A stretch of DNA of 64,000 nt from contig JABTTQ020002175.1 of assembly GCA_016081115.2 (NCBI GenBank), forward strand, positions 124,001 through 188,000, in the 5' to 3' direction. Below, one piece after another: positions 45,859 through 55,917 of this stretch. Both the position numbers and the translations under genes were made by a program. The stretch is from Rehmannia glutinosa (lineage: Eukaryota > Streptophyta > Magnoliopsida > Lamiales > Orobanchaceae). Positions within the stretch are counted from its first letter, which is position 1. Each line of letters opens with the position of its first letter. Below the pieces are notes generated by a model. That model had not been told where the DNA came from. It worked only from the letters and a program-made list of their open reading frames with translations, and did no database searches.

Positions 45859-46310
45859 TGTTGGGGAAAAATGTCCTTTCATTATTAATATATAATTCGA
45901 ATTATATATTTACTTCATCCCATTAATTACTTATTAATTTGTGGGATACAGATGGAAAAACCCGGCCCACAGTGTCAGAATCTAGCCCACGAGCCATTTT
46001 CTCCTACGCGGCATATAGGCCGCCTCCCAGGTATATAAAGGTCCATGCTCTTGTGAAATTATGTCATAATCTAAATTATTCTCATAATCTCAGTTAGTTC
46101 ATATTCAGTATTCGTTTACTGTCTTATATTCTCTCTTGTTCACCGTGTTGATTTGAGCATCGGAGGGGTCTCCCTGGGACAACCATAGGGCCCGTCTAAC
46201 ATTTACTGGTGTTGCAGGTAAGTTCCCAGTGGAGAAGAAGGCTTAGACTATTTCAGATACATTGACTTGGAGTAATCTAGGTACCCTGAAAAAGCATCAT
46301 CAATTTTGTT
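45859..46310 (+). repeat. Tat element 1 3' LTR
   Basis: Starts TGTTGGGGAAAAATGTCC. It has TATA-like GGTATATAAAGG at about 46030, then TTGATTTGAGCATCGGAGGG, a word common in the transcribed part of Tat LTRs. The right boundary is uncertain (between 46310 and 46449) and no second copy is present. Confidence 0.65.
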
Positions 46311-46449
46311 TGCCTCACTCTCTTCCTTTGTTTTGTAAGATGAGTGTATTTTGGGGTTTATCATGATTGGCTTCAGGATCTTATATCTATGGTTGTATCA
46401 AGTTGATTAATGAGAAATACAAATTCTTTGTCGTATAAAAAAATAAAAG
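46311..46449. other. Spacer before Tat element 2
   Basis: AT-rich, nothing recognised. May be the end of the Tat element 1 LTR. Confidence 0.4.
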
Positions 46450-46454
46450 ACAAG

Positions 46455-47259
46455 TGTTGACGTGTTTTTTGGTCAACAAAGAAAAATAGGAGTTTTGATA
46501 TCGTGGGGCAGTAATTCGAAATGAAAGACAACCAAACAAGGGCTAATTCGGCCTTTTTATTGAGTTAATCGAGCAGAACGTGTCTGGTCGGCTATCGGTT
46601 TTTACAACTTGATTTCTTTGATTTTGTCTTTCTTTCGCTCTCTTTTGATACCCTCATATTTTCTATCTTTTGTTATCTGTTTTCTCTCTTCTTTTTTCTC
46701 GTTGTTTTTCTTCTCTATCTATTACAATCCATTTTGCCCCTTTTATACCCAATCATGGGGTAATAATTGTGCAGGTAATGGGACACTTGTCCTTTTCTCA
46801 ATTACTCCTAGGATATATCCTGTAGGGTGTATCTAGCTTACTAGTTGCAACTTTTCCTTAGAATAATGGTGCTATTTACAGCGCGCGTAGGAAGTAGCCA
46901 TGTGTTGGGAGAATCTTGTTGATCTTGAGGGAAAATCGCTACTTTTGAGGGACTATTTTATTGCAGGCATGTTCTCTTGACCATTTGACTGACGTCATCA
47001 GGGGGCCGCTCTCGTCACATGCGCTCTTCTCGGTAAGGTGCTCGCTTGAGTCCCTGCCTGACTTTGTTATGATGGGTTGAGCTCGGTTTGTGCCACGTCA
47101 GCAGCTCGAGAGCTTTCGTCATTTGGCTAGATCGCTTACGTCACCAGAGCCATCCTGGTCGGCTGGCGTTGTCATTGGCTGAATGGTCACGTGGCTTTAT
47201 TTTGTTTGAGCTCGACTCGGTTGTCTTTATTTTTCCTTGGTTCAGCTCGGATATCATCA
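46455..47259 (-). repeat. Tat element 2 3' LTR
   Basis: Plus strand starts TGTTGACGTGTTTTTTGG and ends CGGATATCATCA. Pairs base for base in length with 55113-55917. CAGCTCGG and GCTCGG words are frequent. A purine tract (minus strand CTTGGGGTCCAT) lies just inside at 47260-47271. Confidence 0.92.
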
Positions 47260-47751
47260 ATGGACCCCAAGTTTAATTCCGAGGAGAACATTCTTCTGAG
47301 TCGGATTTAAACTTTAAATGCTAATCATGAATCTTAATAAAGGGGGAACCTTAAAGTCTTCAGTTATTAACAGCTGTTAACTGGCATTAAATGCCGAAGA
47401 CGGCGCATTAATTGTGTGTATGATGGCCGACATGTGGCATTCAGTGGTTGGACCTTTTCGCACAGGAAACGGGGAGAGATGACCATTTTCTGCAGGCATG
47501 TGACGTTTCTTGCAGCCTTCTGAATCCGGAAAGACGTGCCTGTTGGGCTGGTGTACTAAACTTCTGAGGAAAGTTATCCTATATATACCCCATCCCTCTT
47601 TCATTTCATACTTTTCGCATCCATTACTTTCCAAGCAGCATCAACAGAGACCGAGCAGGGTTTTCAGGTCGGCTTAGGGTACCAGCGTCGAGAACACTTA
47701 GGTACTTTTTCAAATTTTCTCTTTCATCTTTTCCCTCTTTTCCCAAAAAAT
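47260..47751 (+). other. Region upstream of the antisense ORF
   Basis: Non-coding on both strands. On the plus strand CCTATATATACCCC at about 47578-47591 is a good TATA-like sequence, about 160 bp before the first ATG of the antisense ORF, followed by CTTTCATTTCATACTTTT. This could be the antisense promoter. Confidence 0.5.
47578..47591 (+). promoter_or_regulatory. Candidate promoter of the antisense ORF
   Basis: CCTATATATACCCC on the plus strand, inside the element but outside the LTR. It would drive the 47752-50399 ORF against the gag-pol direction. Inference from sequence only. Confidence 0.45.
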
Positions 47752-48769
47752 ATGTCTGTTTCTGAGGATAGCCAAAACTAAAATCGTAGTTTTGAGATCG
47801 AAGTAGAGGATCCCTTTTCTGACCCTTCTGTTTCTTCTTTCCCAGTGAGAAGGGTACCTCCTGCAAACCCTATCTTCGTAGACCTTTCCAGCTCAGAACA
47901 GAGTCCCGAGCCAGAGACGCCACTTGAGGAGACGCACATAATATTCTACCCTACCCCGGTGACAGTATTCCAGGAAGGTCAGGTATACAAGCTGGGTTTG
48001 CCTCAAGAGGAATCGGGCGAAGAGGTCGAGGATTCGGATCACCATTCGGACAGATTTGGTGAATTCATGGATTATCCTCGTGATAATCTTGAAGAGGCCA
48101 GGGGCTCGGAGGAGATCGGTGCAGAGGTTCCCTGGGTCGGTGGCTCAGAGCGTGATGGGCACCGTCATGGGGACACGAGGCAGGGTGGCGGCCCCCCATT
48201 GAATGTAGTTGAAGGCTAGACTCGGTCTGTCCAGAACGATCAGGTGCGCATGATAATACAGAGGGAATTAGAGGAGCTGCACTCGAAATACGTGATTCCC
48301 TCAACAGTGCATTTTTGGCGTCCGGACCATGCCGAGGTGCCTAAGCATCCGCCGACATGGTGCATTGCCATGTATTCTCACAGCCTGCTGTTTGGGCTGA
48401 GGGTCCCGCTGCCTCGTTTTATAATAGAGTGGTTCTGTGAGTGGAACTTGTCCCTATCCGAGGTGCATCTGGTGACCTGGGGTCGGATTCTAGGGCTGTT
48501 GGTGCTTTTTTCGAAAGAGAAGTACCCGCGCGCTCGTTTTGAAGAGATAAACGAGTTATTCATTTGGAAAGCGACTCCCAGAGCCCAAGGATGCCCTTTG
48601 GGTTAGTACTATGTGCAGACCCAGCCCGACTACATAGATTGGCTGGTTTCTGGTCTTCTTCATTCCCTCAAAGAGTGGAGGGATAAATGGTTCTGGGTCG
48701 AGGGTGACTGGCAGTCCGGCCAGGGGAGCTCCTTCCTTTCCCCACCACTCATTTTTCGATACAATTTCC

Positions 48770-48849
48770 GTAAGCACTTTCTCTTTTTTTTGGATTTTTT
48801 CTTTCCTTTTTTCTTGGGTCATTGACCTTTTATTTTTTTTACCGCGCAG
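48770..48849 (+). other. Candidate intron 1 of the antisense ORF
   Basis: 80 bp, GTAAGC donor, very T-rich tract, GCGCAG acceptor. It separates two coding-like segments on the plus strand. It can only be spliced from an antisense transcript. Confidence 0.6.
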
Positions 48850-49257
48850 GTAATCGGCCCTCTTCGAGCGGTCTCTCCAGGGCCTTTGTGAATCGCGCGG
48901 AGAACATCCAGGCCATACCCGAGCCAGACAGGAAGATACAAGTTTTGGCTAGTGAGATGGAGTTGGCAGTGGTCGGTCTGCGTTGGAGGCTATCTGACGT
49001 CTCCGAGAACGAGGAGAAGGAGGATCAAAGGAAGATGGATGCTCCGTTGACCAGGCAAGGAAAAAACCCGGGGCTGGAGCGTAGCCCGGCCAGGGTTGAG
49101 CACGTTGTTCTGCCTCCTGCAACCCCTGTTGGGCTAATGGCGGCAACTCACGAGGAGGGTGTTCTGCCACAAACTGGTCCGACCCCTCCTGGGAAAGTGC
49201 CTTTGTCGGCCGAGAGGACCGAGAGGGTTGAGCAGGCTCGGCCAACTGACACCCCGG

Positions 49258-49340
49258 GTAAGCATGATTTTGTGAGTTCCATATTTGTTTCTTCAGTTAT
49301 TGTTTATCCATGGAACTTATCACTTTGTTCATTGTTGTAG
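49258..49340 (+). other. Candidate intron 2 of the antisense ORF
   Basis: 83 bp, GTAAGC donor after a CCCCGG end, T-rich body, TTGTAG acceptor followed by GTCCTGCAGG. Confidence 0.6.
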
Positions 49341-50399
49341 GTCCTGCAGGGTGAATTTGTTTGCCCTTCTTCACCGGGTAAGGTAAACGGCTGCTCACGG
49401 AGCCGGGGTGACTGCTAGTCCAACTGCGGATGCTGAGGCAGCAAGGAGGGAGGACATTCGGCAAAACAAACGCCCGGCTAAGGGCGACCGAGGAGATGAG
49501 GAGCCTCCGTTGCAGAGGAGAAGGGGCGGAGTGGTAATCAATGAGCCCGGGAGACCAAACAGATAGGGCAGACCCCTCGGGTGCCACCAATATATATCCC
49601 TCCGTGGGAGAATCCAGATGGTACCCGTCGGAGGGTTTTCTTCGATGATTTGGGGCTGGAAGCCCATTTCATTCCTCCGCACCCCGGTCGGGAGGATGCC
49701 TATGAAGAAATGGTTGGTCAGCAGCAGAGATGGTTCATAGAGTTTGCTAAGTGCATGACGCCGACTGAGGAGCAGGTGTCCTTTTTGCCCGAGGCTAGCC
49801 GAGCGGCGTGGGATGTGCCTGCCCGAGCTTGGACGACTGGCATTGAGCAGTTTCGCTTAGAGACCGAGTGGGAAGAAAAGGCCCAGTATGCCATTGGACT
49901 ATCTGGTACGATCATTGGCATGTTGTGGCACATGATCGGTCAGGCTCAGAACCTGTAGAAACGCCACACCAACCTACAGGAGGCCCATAATGATCTGCGC
50001 GGGGCCCAAGAATACTTGGAGTCTCAGATGACTGAGGTCGTGGCCGAGGCCAATATGGAAAGAAGGAATGCAGAAGAGGCTAGGGCCAGCCGAGATGCAG
50101 CTCAGAAGGCTGCAGAGGAGCTCCGTGCAGAGGTTGAGGAGCTGAAGAGGCAGGTTGCCGTGTTCCCTGGGGAGCTGAAGAAGCGGGAGGTTGAAATCTG
50201 AGGAGAAATGGAGGAGGCCTTCCTGAAGCGGGTTGAGGAAGCACAGGTAGCGGCTCGACTGGAGGTCGTCCAGGCTTATAAAGACTCCGAAGAGTATGCG
50301 TACATGCTGACGTGTGGGTATGCTATCAGCATTAGGGAGATCCTTCATGATCTTAAAGAAGGAAAATCCGTGGCCGAGCTGGAGGAGGAGCTCGACTGA

Positions 50400-50734
50400 C
50401 TGAACGCGGACTTGGATGCTCTTTGTTCTCGGTTTCCTGATACCACTCCCCCAACTCAACAGGGAGAGGCCTCTAGTGATCCGGTTGAAATCCTCCCTCC
50501 GGCTGGGATCGATCCTCCTGCTCCTTAGTGTTTTCTGTCATTTTTTGTGTTTTGAAATAGTTGGCCTCGGGCCTTGTATGCACTTGGACGCGGGCCCCTA
50601 CTGTAAATGTTTCCTTTATGAATGGAATTTTACTTTTCTATATTTCTGCTTCCTAAAATTTTTGCCAAGTGTTGGGCTCGGTTTTCTGTATGAATGGAGG
50701 GCTAAATCCCTGGCTTAGATATATTGACAAAAGT
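50400..50734 (+). other. Antisense ORF 3' flank
   Basis: Coding similarity fades after 50400. T-rich, with AATGGAATTTTAC-like words near 50621 that could serve polyadenylation. Leads into the tandem repeat. Confidence 0.4.
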
Positions 50735-50957
50735 AGATGTTAGCAAGTATTGTGCTTGGTTTTAACCAATTTAGTTGTAAGAAATTCGTAAGTATTGTGC
50801 TCGGTTCTGACCGAGTCTTTTCAGTGAAATTGTTTCCAAGTATTGTGCTCGGTACGTGGCCGAGTCTTTTAAGTGGAATCATTTCCAAGATTTGTGCTTG
50901 GTGCGTGGCTGAGTCTTGTTTGTGCTCGGTGCGTGGCCGAGTCTTTTTTCTGGAATC
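50735..50957 (-). repeat. GCTCGG..CCGAG tandem repeat, block 1
   Basis: About five imperfect units built on GTGCTCGGTGCGTGGCCGAG followed by TCTTTT and, in the longer form, GTGGAATCATTTCCAAG. Each unit holds an inverted repeat CTCGG-tgcgtgg-CCGAG able to form a hairpin. Confidence 0.9.
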
Positions 50958-51410
50958 ATTTCCAATTCCTGTACTTGTTGATTGGTGGATAAGGACAGTC
51001 AATAGCAAAATGTCCTGGTTGTCTGCTATTCCAACACACGTTCTCAACTCTCTGCAAGTCTTCTCTTTTAGCTCTCTGATTATCAGCTCTCTGATACTCA
51101 GTCCTTTGGTGATCAGCTCTCTTTGGTGGTCTGCCATCCTTTGCTTTGGAAGGTGATGAGTGTCTCCTAGAAGATTCACCCTTGTTTCTCTTGTATTTTT
51201 TATTAAAGAATTTGTTGAATCTTTTCACCATCAGGGCAATCTCCTCCTGGTCTATGGCCTCCTTGGATTTAGCTCTCTTTGCTTCACCAACCATGAGTGC
51301 AACTGTCTTGGGTACAACTGTCTCTTCTTGTTCTTTTCTTCTCAGCTCAAACTCATAGGCTTTTAGATCAGAGAACAATTCATGGTTGGATGTTCTGGTA
51401 AGATCCATGG
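50958..51410 (-). pseudogene. Captured SIRE gag fragment inside the tandem repeat
   Basis: About 450 bp aligning with 33740-34160 of the SIRE element: KAYEFELRRKEQEETVVPKT, NKFFNKKYKRNKGESSRRH, then the knuckle remnant CWNSRQPGHFAIDC, whose second Cys is replaced by Ser. There is no LTR, primer site or target duplication around it. It is in frame with the repeats upstream on the minus strand, giving one 209-codon frame at 50956-51585. It is less mutated than the resident SIRE copy, so it came from another, younger member. Confidence 0.85.
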
Positions 51411-51690
51411 AGATTTTGTGCTCGGTGCATAGCCAATGCTTTTTTGTGGAATCATTTCCAAGATTTTTTGCTCGGTACGTGGCCGAGTCTTTTTTGTGCT
51501 CGGTGCGTGGCCGAGTCTTTTTTTGCTCGGTGCGTGGCTGAGTCTTTTTTGTGGAATCATTTCCAAGATTTTGTGCTCGATGCATGGCTGAGTGTTTTAT
51601 GTGCTTAGTGCGTGGCCGAGTCTTTTTTGTGGAATCATTTCCAACATTTTGTGCTCGGTGCGTGGCCGAGTCTTTTTTGTGGAAGTCTTC
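51411..51690 (-). repeat. GCTCGG..CCGAG tandem repeat, block 2
   Basis: Continuation of the same array after the captured fragment, about six units. The longer unit (~48 bp) includes TTTTTTGTGGAATCATTTCC. Confidence 0.9.
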
Positions 51691-51827
51691 AAGTAGAGCT
51701 CACATAATATCAGATGAAAAGATAATCTCCATTTCAGTACCATATTGAGCCTGTTGTTAATACTTCATAACATCTCCACTGTGTTGGAGTAACTTTTAGG
51801 AAAATGGATCAAATGTCCAGAAATCTT

Positions 51828-52852
51828 TTACTGATAGTATTTCTTCAAGTGGGTCACATTCCATGGATGATTGAACTTTTCCCCACTTAAATATTCGAGC
51901 TCGTATGCACCATTTGACAAAGCCTTGCTGATTTTGTACGGGCCTTCCCAGGTTGGTTTTAATGGGGTGGGCTCGGCCCCAGTGACTTTCTTTAAGACCA
52001 AGTCACCGACTAAGAACTTCCTTTCTTTCACCTTCGAGTTGTAGTATCTTTCACTTCTTTGTTTGTATATAGCATTTTTCACCTCGGCATTACACCTCTT
52101 TTCTTCTAACAGATCTAGTTAGCCCTTAAGGTGACTTCATTCTTTTCTTCGGAGAAGCTAGCGATCCTGAACGTTGGGTCCCCGATTTCTACCAGAATCA
52201 CGGCTTCAGCACCATATGCAAGGGAGAATGGCGTCTCTCCTGTGGTGGACAAGTGTGTCGTTATGTAGGCCCATAATACTCCGGGTAGTTCCTCGGGCCA
52301 ATTTCCTTTGGCTTCTTCCAGTCTGGTCTTCAATGTATATTTGAGAGTTTTGTTTACTGCCTTGACCTGACCGTTTGATTGTGGGTGGTATGGAGTGGAG
52401 AAGTGGTGTTTGATATGAAATCTTTCACAAAAAGCTCGAAATTTTCTGTTATCGAATTGTTTCTCATTGTCCGCCACTATTGAGTGGGGTATTCCAAATC
52501 TGCATATTATCGACTTCCACACAAAGCTGGTGGTTATTTCCTCACTTATTTTCACTAAAGGCTCTGCTTCGGCCTACTTGGTGAAATAATCTACTGCGAC
52601 TATGGCATATTTGATGCCCCCTTTGCCAGTGGGGAGTGGTCCGATGAGATCGACTCCCCATTTGGCAAATGGCCAGGGGCTGAAGATTGAAGTGAGTTGT
52701 TCGAGATGGTACCTGACCCGTGGAGCAAATTTTTGACATTTTGCGCATTTCTTTACCATCGAGATCGCGTCTTTCTTGAGGGATGGCCAGTAGTACCCCT
52801 GTCGGATTAATTTGTGTGCCAGCGTTTGACCCATGTTCCAGCTGGATCCCAT
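51828..52852 (-). pseudogene. Tat element 2 integrase (three frames)
   Basis: Zinc-binding N-terminus at 52574-52852: HKLIRQGYYWPSLKKDAISM and CAKCQKFAPRVRYH, then WGVDLIGPLPTGKGG with the first catalytic Asp. Core at 52115-52555: FGIPHSIVADNEKQFDNRKF (second Asp, with N-E after it where D-N-G is usual) and STPYHPQSNGQVKAVNKTLK, where the catalytic Glu is replaced (Q-V-K-A). C-terminus at 51828-52082: FLVGDLVLKKVTGAEPTPLK and GPYKISKALSNGAYELEYLS. No chromodomain, as expected for Tat. Frameshifts occur near 52560 and 52100. Confidence 0.88.
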
Positions 52853-52859
52853 GTTCCAA

Positions 52860-53465
52860 GTATTGAATGATTTGGGTCATCCATGTTGACTCGGTTCCTT
52901 CGCTGGCATTCACCTTGTTGATGTTTAGTGATGGGGTAGACAATTGAGTGATCGAGAACTTTTCGATTAGGTCGGCCCCCGAGCTGGATGCTAGTCGAGC
53001 CAGGGCATCTGCCTGTGCATTCTCACTCCTAGGGATGTGTACTACTTCCGCTTTGAATGGTGAGATGTTGCTTCTCGCGAGCTCCAAATATCGGGTTATC
53101 TTTGGTTCCTTTGCTTCGTAGTTTCCGTTAATTTGATTTACCACCAATTGGGAGTCGCTGTGGATGAGCAATTTTTTCAATCCCATGGAGGCTGTCATCT
53201 CTAATCCCATCAGTAATGATTCGTACTCGGCCTCATTGTTTGTTGCCGAGAAATTGAATCGGACGGTCGAGCAGAAGCATTTATTTTAGGGCTAATTAAA
53301 ACGATCCTCGCTCCAGCTCGGTCTATTGTGGAAGAGCCATCGACAAACAGTTTCCATTCTTCTTCTTCACCAAATTCCACTTGGATGGGTGGGGTGAATT
53401 CTGCGATGAAGTCTGCTAGGGCTTGCCCCTTTATAGCAGTTCGTGGCTCGAATGCGATGTCAAAT
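52860..53465 (-). pseudogene. Tat element 2 second RNase H (archaeal-like type)
   Basis: The frame at 52542-53210 begins within this domain: MGLEMTASMGLKKLLIHSDS with the catalytic Asp of SDSQLVV, then NYEAKEPKITRYLELARSNI and VVHIPRSENAQADALARLAS with the last catalytic Asp. Upstream, 53211-53465 carries the N-terminal part broken by stops. A second RNase H of this type after the normal one is a known mark of the Tat lineage. After the domain, the frame continues into a linker and then shifts out of the integrase frame. Confidence 0.8.
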
Positions 53466-53473
53466 TAGCTGAG

Positions 53474-53815
53474 CTAGATAGCCCACTTGATCATCCGGCC
53501 TGAAGTGTCAGGTCGGTGTAAGATTTGCTTTAATGGGTGCTCGGTCAATACGATGACCTTATGTTCCAGGAAGTACGACCTCAATTTGCGTGAGGAGATG
53601 ACCAATGCGTACGTTAGTTTTTCCATTGGGGGGTATCGTAGCTCAGCGTCGTGTAGGGCTTGACTGACATAATAAGCTGGATGTTGGGCCGAGTCATCTA
53701 GCCGAAGGATTACCAAGTTGATGGCGTATTCAGAGACGGCGAGATACAAATACAAGTTTTCGCCTCGGGTTGGCTTTTGTAGGATAGGGACGGTCATCAG
53801 GTGTTGCTTGAGCAC
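53474..53815 (-). pseudogene. Tat element 2 first RNase H
   Basis: Contains ENLYLYLAVSEYAINLVILR, YYVSQALHDAELRYPPMEKL and YFLEHKVIVLTEHPLKQILH, the gypsy RNase H connected to RT. The Leu-Ala-Val-Ser at the first acidic position and Glu at LTEHP suggest that active-site residues have been lost, as is common for this domain in Tat. The frame ends within the domain by a stop near 53474. Confidence 0.8.
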
Positions 53816-53827
53816 ATCAAATGCTGA

Positions 53828-54780
53828 CTACGCCTGGTCAGTCCATTCGAAGCTTTTGTTCTTTTTGATTACTTCGAAGAAAGGTCTACACTTGTCGGTT
53901 GACTTTGAGACAAACCGGCTCAAAGCGGCTAGGCGTCCCATCAAGCTCTGTACCTTTTTGACTGAGTTAGGTTGTTCTAGGTCGATTATGGCCTTGATTT
54001 TGTCTGGGTTGGCCTCAATCCCCCTCTGGCTGACCATATATCATAAAAACTTTCCCGAGCCGACCCCGAATGTGCATTTTTTTGGGTTGAACATCATTTT
54101 ATACTTCACAAGCATATCATCTACATAGACTTCCATGGTGCACCCTATCAGCTTTTGAAACATTTTATTGACTAACCTTTGATAGGTTGCTCCAGCGTTT
54201 TTCAGCCCGAATAGCATCATTTTGTAGCAGTCGATCCCTCTAGCTGAGTAGAAAGAAGTATTCTCTTCGTCGTTCGAATGCATCCGGATCTAGTTATAAC
54301 CAGAATATACATCCATGAAGCTCATCAACTCGTGACCTGAGGTTGCGTCGACCATGTAGTCTATGTTTGGGAGAGGATAACTGTCTTTGGGGCATGCCTC
54401 GGTTAGGTCTGTGAAATCGACACAGAGGCCCCACTATCCGTTGCTCTTCTTTACTAATACGGGGTTGGCTACCTACTGCGGGTAGAGTGCCTCCCAGATA
54501 AATTTGTTATCTAAGAGTTTACCGACTTCCGCTTCCAACGCGACCTGTCTATCTGGGCCTAATTTTCTTTGTTTCGGGATCACCGGTCGGCAGGTGATGC
54601 CAATGTTTAGTCGGTGGCAGGCATGTTTGGGGTCAATGCCTGGCATGTCGGCATGAGTCCACGCGAAGACGTCTAGATTTTTGCTTAGAAATTCATCAAG
54701 TTCTGATCGGAGTGGTTCTCGTAGGTTATGACCAATCCTGAGTTGTCGCCCCCTGTCTTGTTTATCGACATCCACTATGT
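53828..54780 (-). pseudogene. Tat element 2 reverse transcriptase (broken)
   Basis: N-terminal part 54473-54775: LREPLRSELDEFLSKNLDVF and HADMPGIDPKHACHRLNI. Catalytic part 54041-54283: YKMMLFGLKNAGATYQRLVN and MEVYVDDMLVK with YVDD intact, ending KKCTFGVGSGKFL. C-terminal part 53828-54037: GIEANPDKIKAIIDLEQPNS and FFEVIKKNKSFEWTDQA. About 190 bases at 54284-54472 and a TGA/TAG at 54040 break the frame. The N-terminus joins gag remnants directly at ~54785. Confidence 0.88.
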
Positions 54781-54785
54781 CAACC

Positions 54786-55008
54786 TCCTCTACTGGCTCG
54801 GCGTGCTTTCGTTTCTTGCTCTGTCCTTCCTTCTTCTGGACAATTCTTCTTCTATTGGCTCTTCTTCGGGTCGTTTGTCCGTCATAGGTGACGCAATTGT
54901 AACTCCGGTTCCTGCTTGAGGAGCGTTTTGGCCATTCGTATTTTGGCCAACCTGAGTTTCCTGAGGTAGGTCCTCATTTCCTTGTAAATTTCTTGAGTTC
55001 TCACTCAT
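54786..55008 (-). pseudogene. Tat element 2 gag N-terminus, truncated
   Basis: A 72-codon frame, MSENSRNLQGNEDLPQETQV to SRRRKDRARNESTPSQ, hydrophilic and in the normal place of the gag start. It stops ~15 bases from the RT. The gag core, His/Cys box and protease (about 2 kb in Tat elements) are missing, so one deletion joins gag to RT. Confidence 0.7.
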
Positions 55009-55094
55009 TTTCTAGAAAGGAAAAAAGGTGTTGATTTTTCGCTGGAAATATTTAGGCAGGTGAGAGAATGTTACTGTATTTCTCAAAGTGAGCT
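55009..55094 (-). other. Tat element 2 leader
   Basis: Short untranslated stretch between the primer site and the gag ATG. No other signal seen. Confidence 0.5.
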
Positions 55095-55109
55095 CTCCTT
55101 CTAGCGCCA
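55095..55109 (-). other. Tat element 2 primer binding site
   Basis: The minus strand reads TGGCGCTAGAAGGAG three bases from the LTR. TGGCGC starts are typical of gypsy primer sites. I could not assign the tRNA. Confidence 0.6.
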
Positions 55110-55112
55110 ATT

Positions 55113-55917
55113 TATTGACGTGCTTTTCGGTCAACAAAGGAATATAGGGAGTTGTGATATCGTGGGGGAGTAATTCGAAATGAAGACAACCAAAAAAGGG
55201 CTAATTCGGTCTTTTTATTTAGTTAACCGAGCATAACGTGTCTGGTCGGCTATCGGTTTTTACAACTTGATTTCTTTGATTTTGTCTTTCTTTCGCTCTC
55301 TTTTGATACCCTCCTATTTTCTATCTTTTGTTATCTGTTTTCTCTCTTCTTTTTTCTCGTTGTTTTTCTTCTCTATCTATTACAATCCATTTTGCCCCTT
55401 TTATACCCAATCATGGGGTAATAATTGTGCAGGTAATGGGACACTTGTCTTTTTCTCAATTACTCCTAGGATATATACTGTAAGGTGTATCTAGCTTACT
55501 AATTGCAACTTTCCTTAGTATAATGGTGATATTTACGACGCGCGTGGGGAGTAGCCATGTGTTGGGAGAATCTTGTTGACCTTGAGGGAATATCGCTACT
55601 TTGGAGGGACTATTTTATTGTGGACATGTTCTCTTGACCGTTTGACTGACGTCATCAGGGGGCCGCTCTCGTCACGTGTGCTCTGCTCGGTAAGGTGCTC
55701 GCCTGAGTCCCTGCCTGACTTTGTTCCGCTAGGTTGAGCTCGGTTTGTGCCACGTCAGCAGCTCGGGAGCTTTCGTCATTTGGCTCGATCGCTTACATCA
55801 CCAGAGTCGTCCTGGTCAGCTGGCGTCGTCATTGGCTGAATGGTCACGTGACTTTATTTTTGTTTGAGCTCGGCTTGATTGTCTTTGTTTTACCTTGGTT
55901 CAGCTCGGGTATCATCA
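55113..55917 (-). repeat. Tat element 2 5' LTR
   Basis: Plus strand TATTGACGTGCTTTTCGG to CGGGTATCATCA, 805 bp. The first base pair reads TA, one mutation from the TG of the partner LTR. The spurious 75-codon frame at 55267 recurs at 46609 in the other LTR. Confidence 0.92.

Larger units (their letters stand above)
40561..46310 (+). mobile_element. Ty3-gypsy Tat-type element 1, pol deleted
   Basis: Plus-strand gag and protease (to ~42600), a 3' untranslated segment with an 8-copy minisatellite, an antisense ORF on the minus strand, then a 3' LTR starting 45859. This layout (tandem repeats and an antisense ORF between pol and the 3' LTR) is known for Tat/Ogre/Retand elements. RT, RNase H and integrase are missing altogether. 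The 5' LTR and primer site were not found. Confidence 0.78.
47752..50399 (+). pseudogene. Tat element 2 antisense ORF with candidate introns
   Basis: Plus-strand gene inside a minus-strand element. ATG at 47752 (MSVSEDSQN, then a stop). 47845-48219 is an acidic N-terminus with VFQEGQVYKLGLPQEESGEE. 48244-48606 has VHFWRPDHAEVPKHPPTW and HSLLFGLRVPLPRFIIEWFC, the 'putative gypsy type transposon' domain, continuing to 48769. Candidate introns are 48770-48849 (GTAAGC to GCGCAG) and 49258-49340 (GTAAGC to TTGTAG). Then come 48850-49257 (Pro/Glu-rich), 49581-49958, and a coiled coil 50016-50399 (AEELRAEVEELKRQVAVF). Four or more in-frame stops (about 47779, 48217, 48604, 49956, 50199) show decay. 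Role unknown; Tat elements are known to carry such aORFs. Confidence 0.7.

Noticed and set aside
46609..46836. 75-codon hydrophobic frame repeated at 55267-55494
   Set aside because: The recurrence is explained by the two LTRs of one element, not by a duplicated gene.
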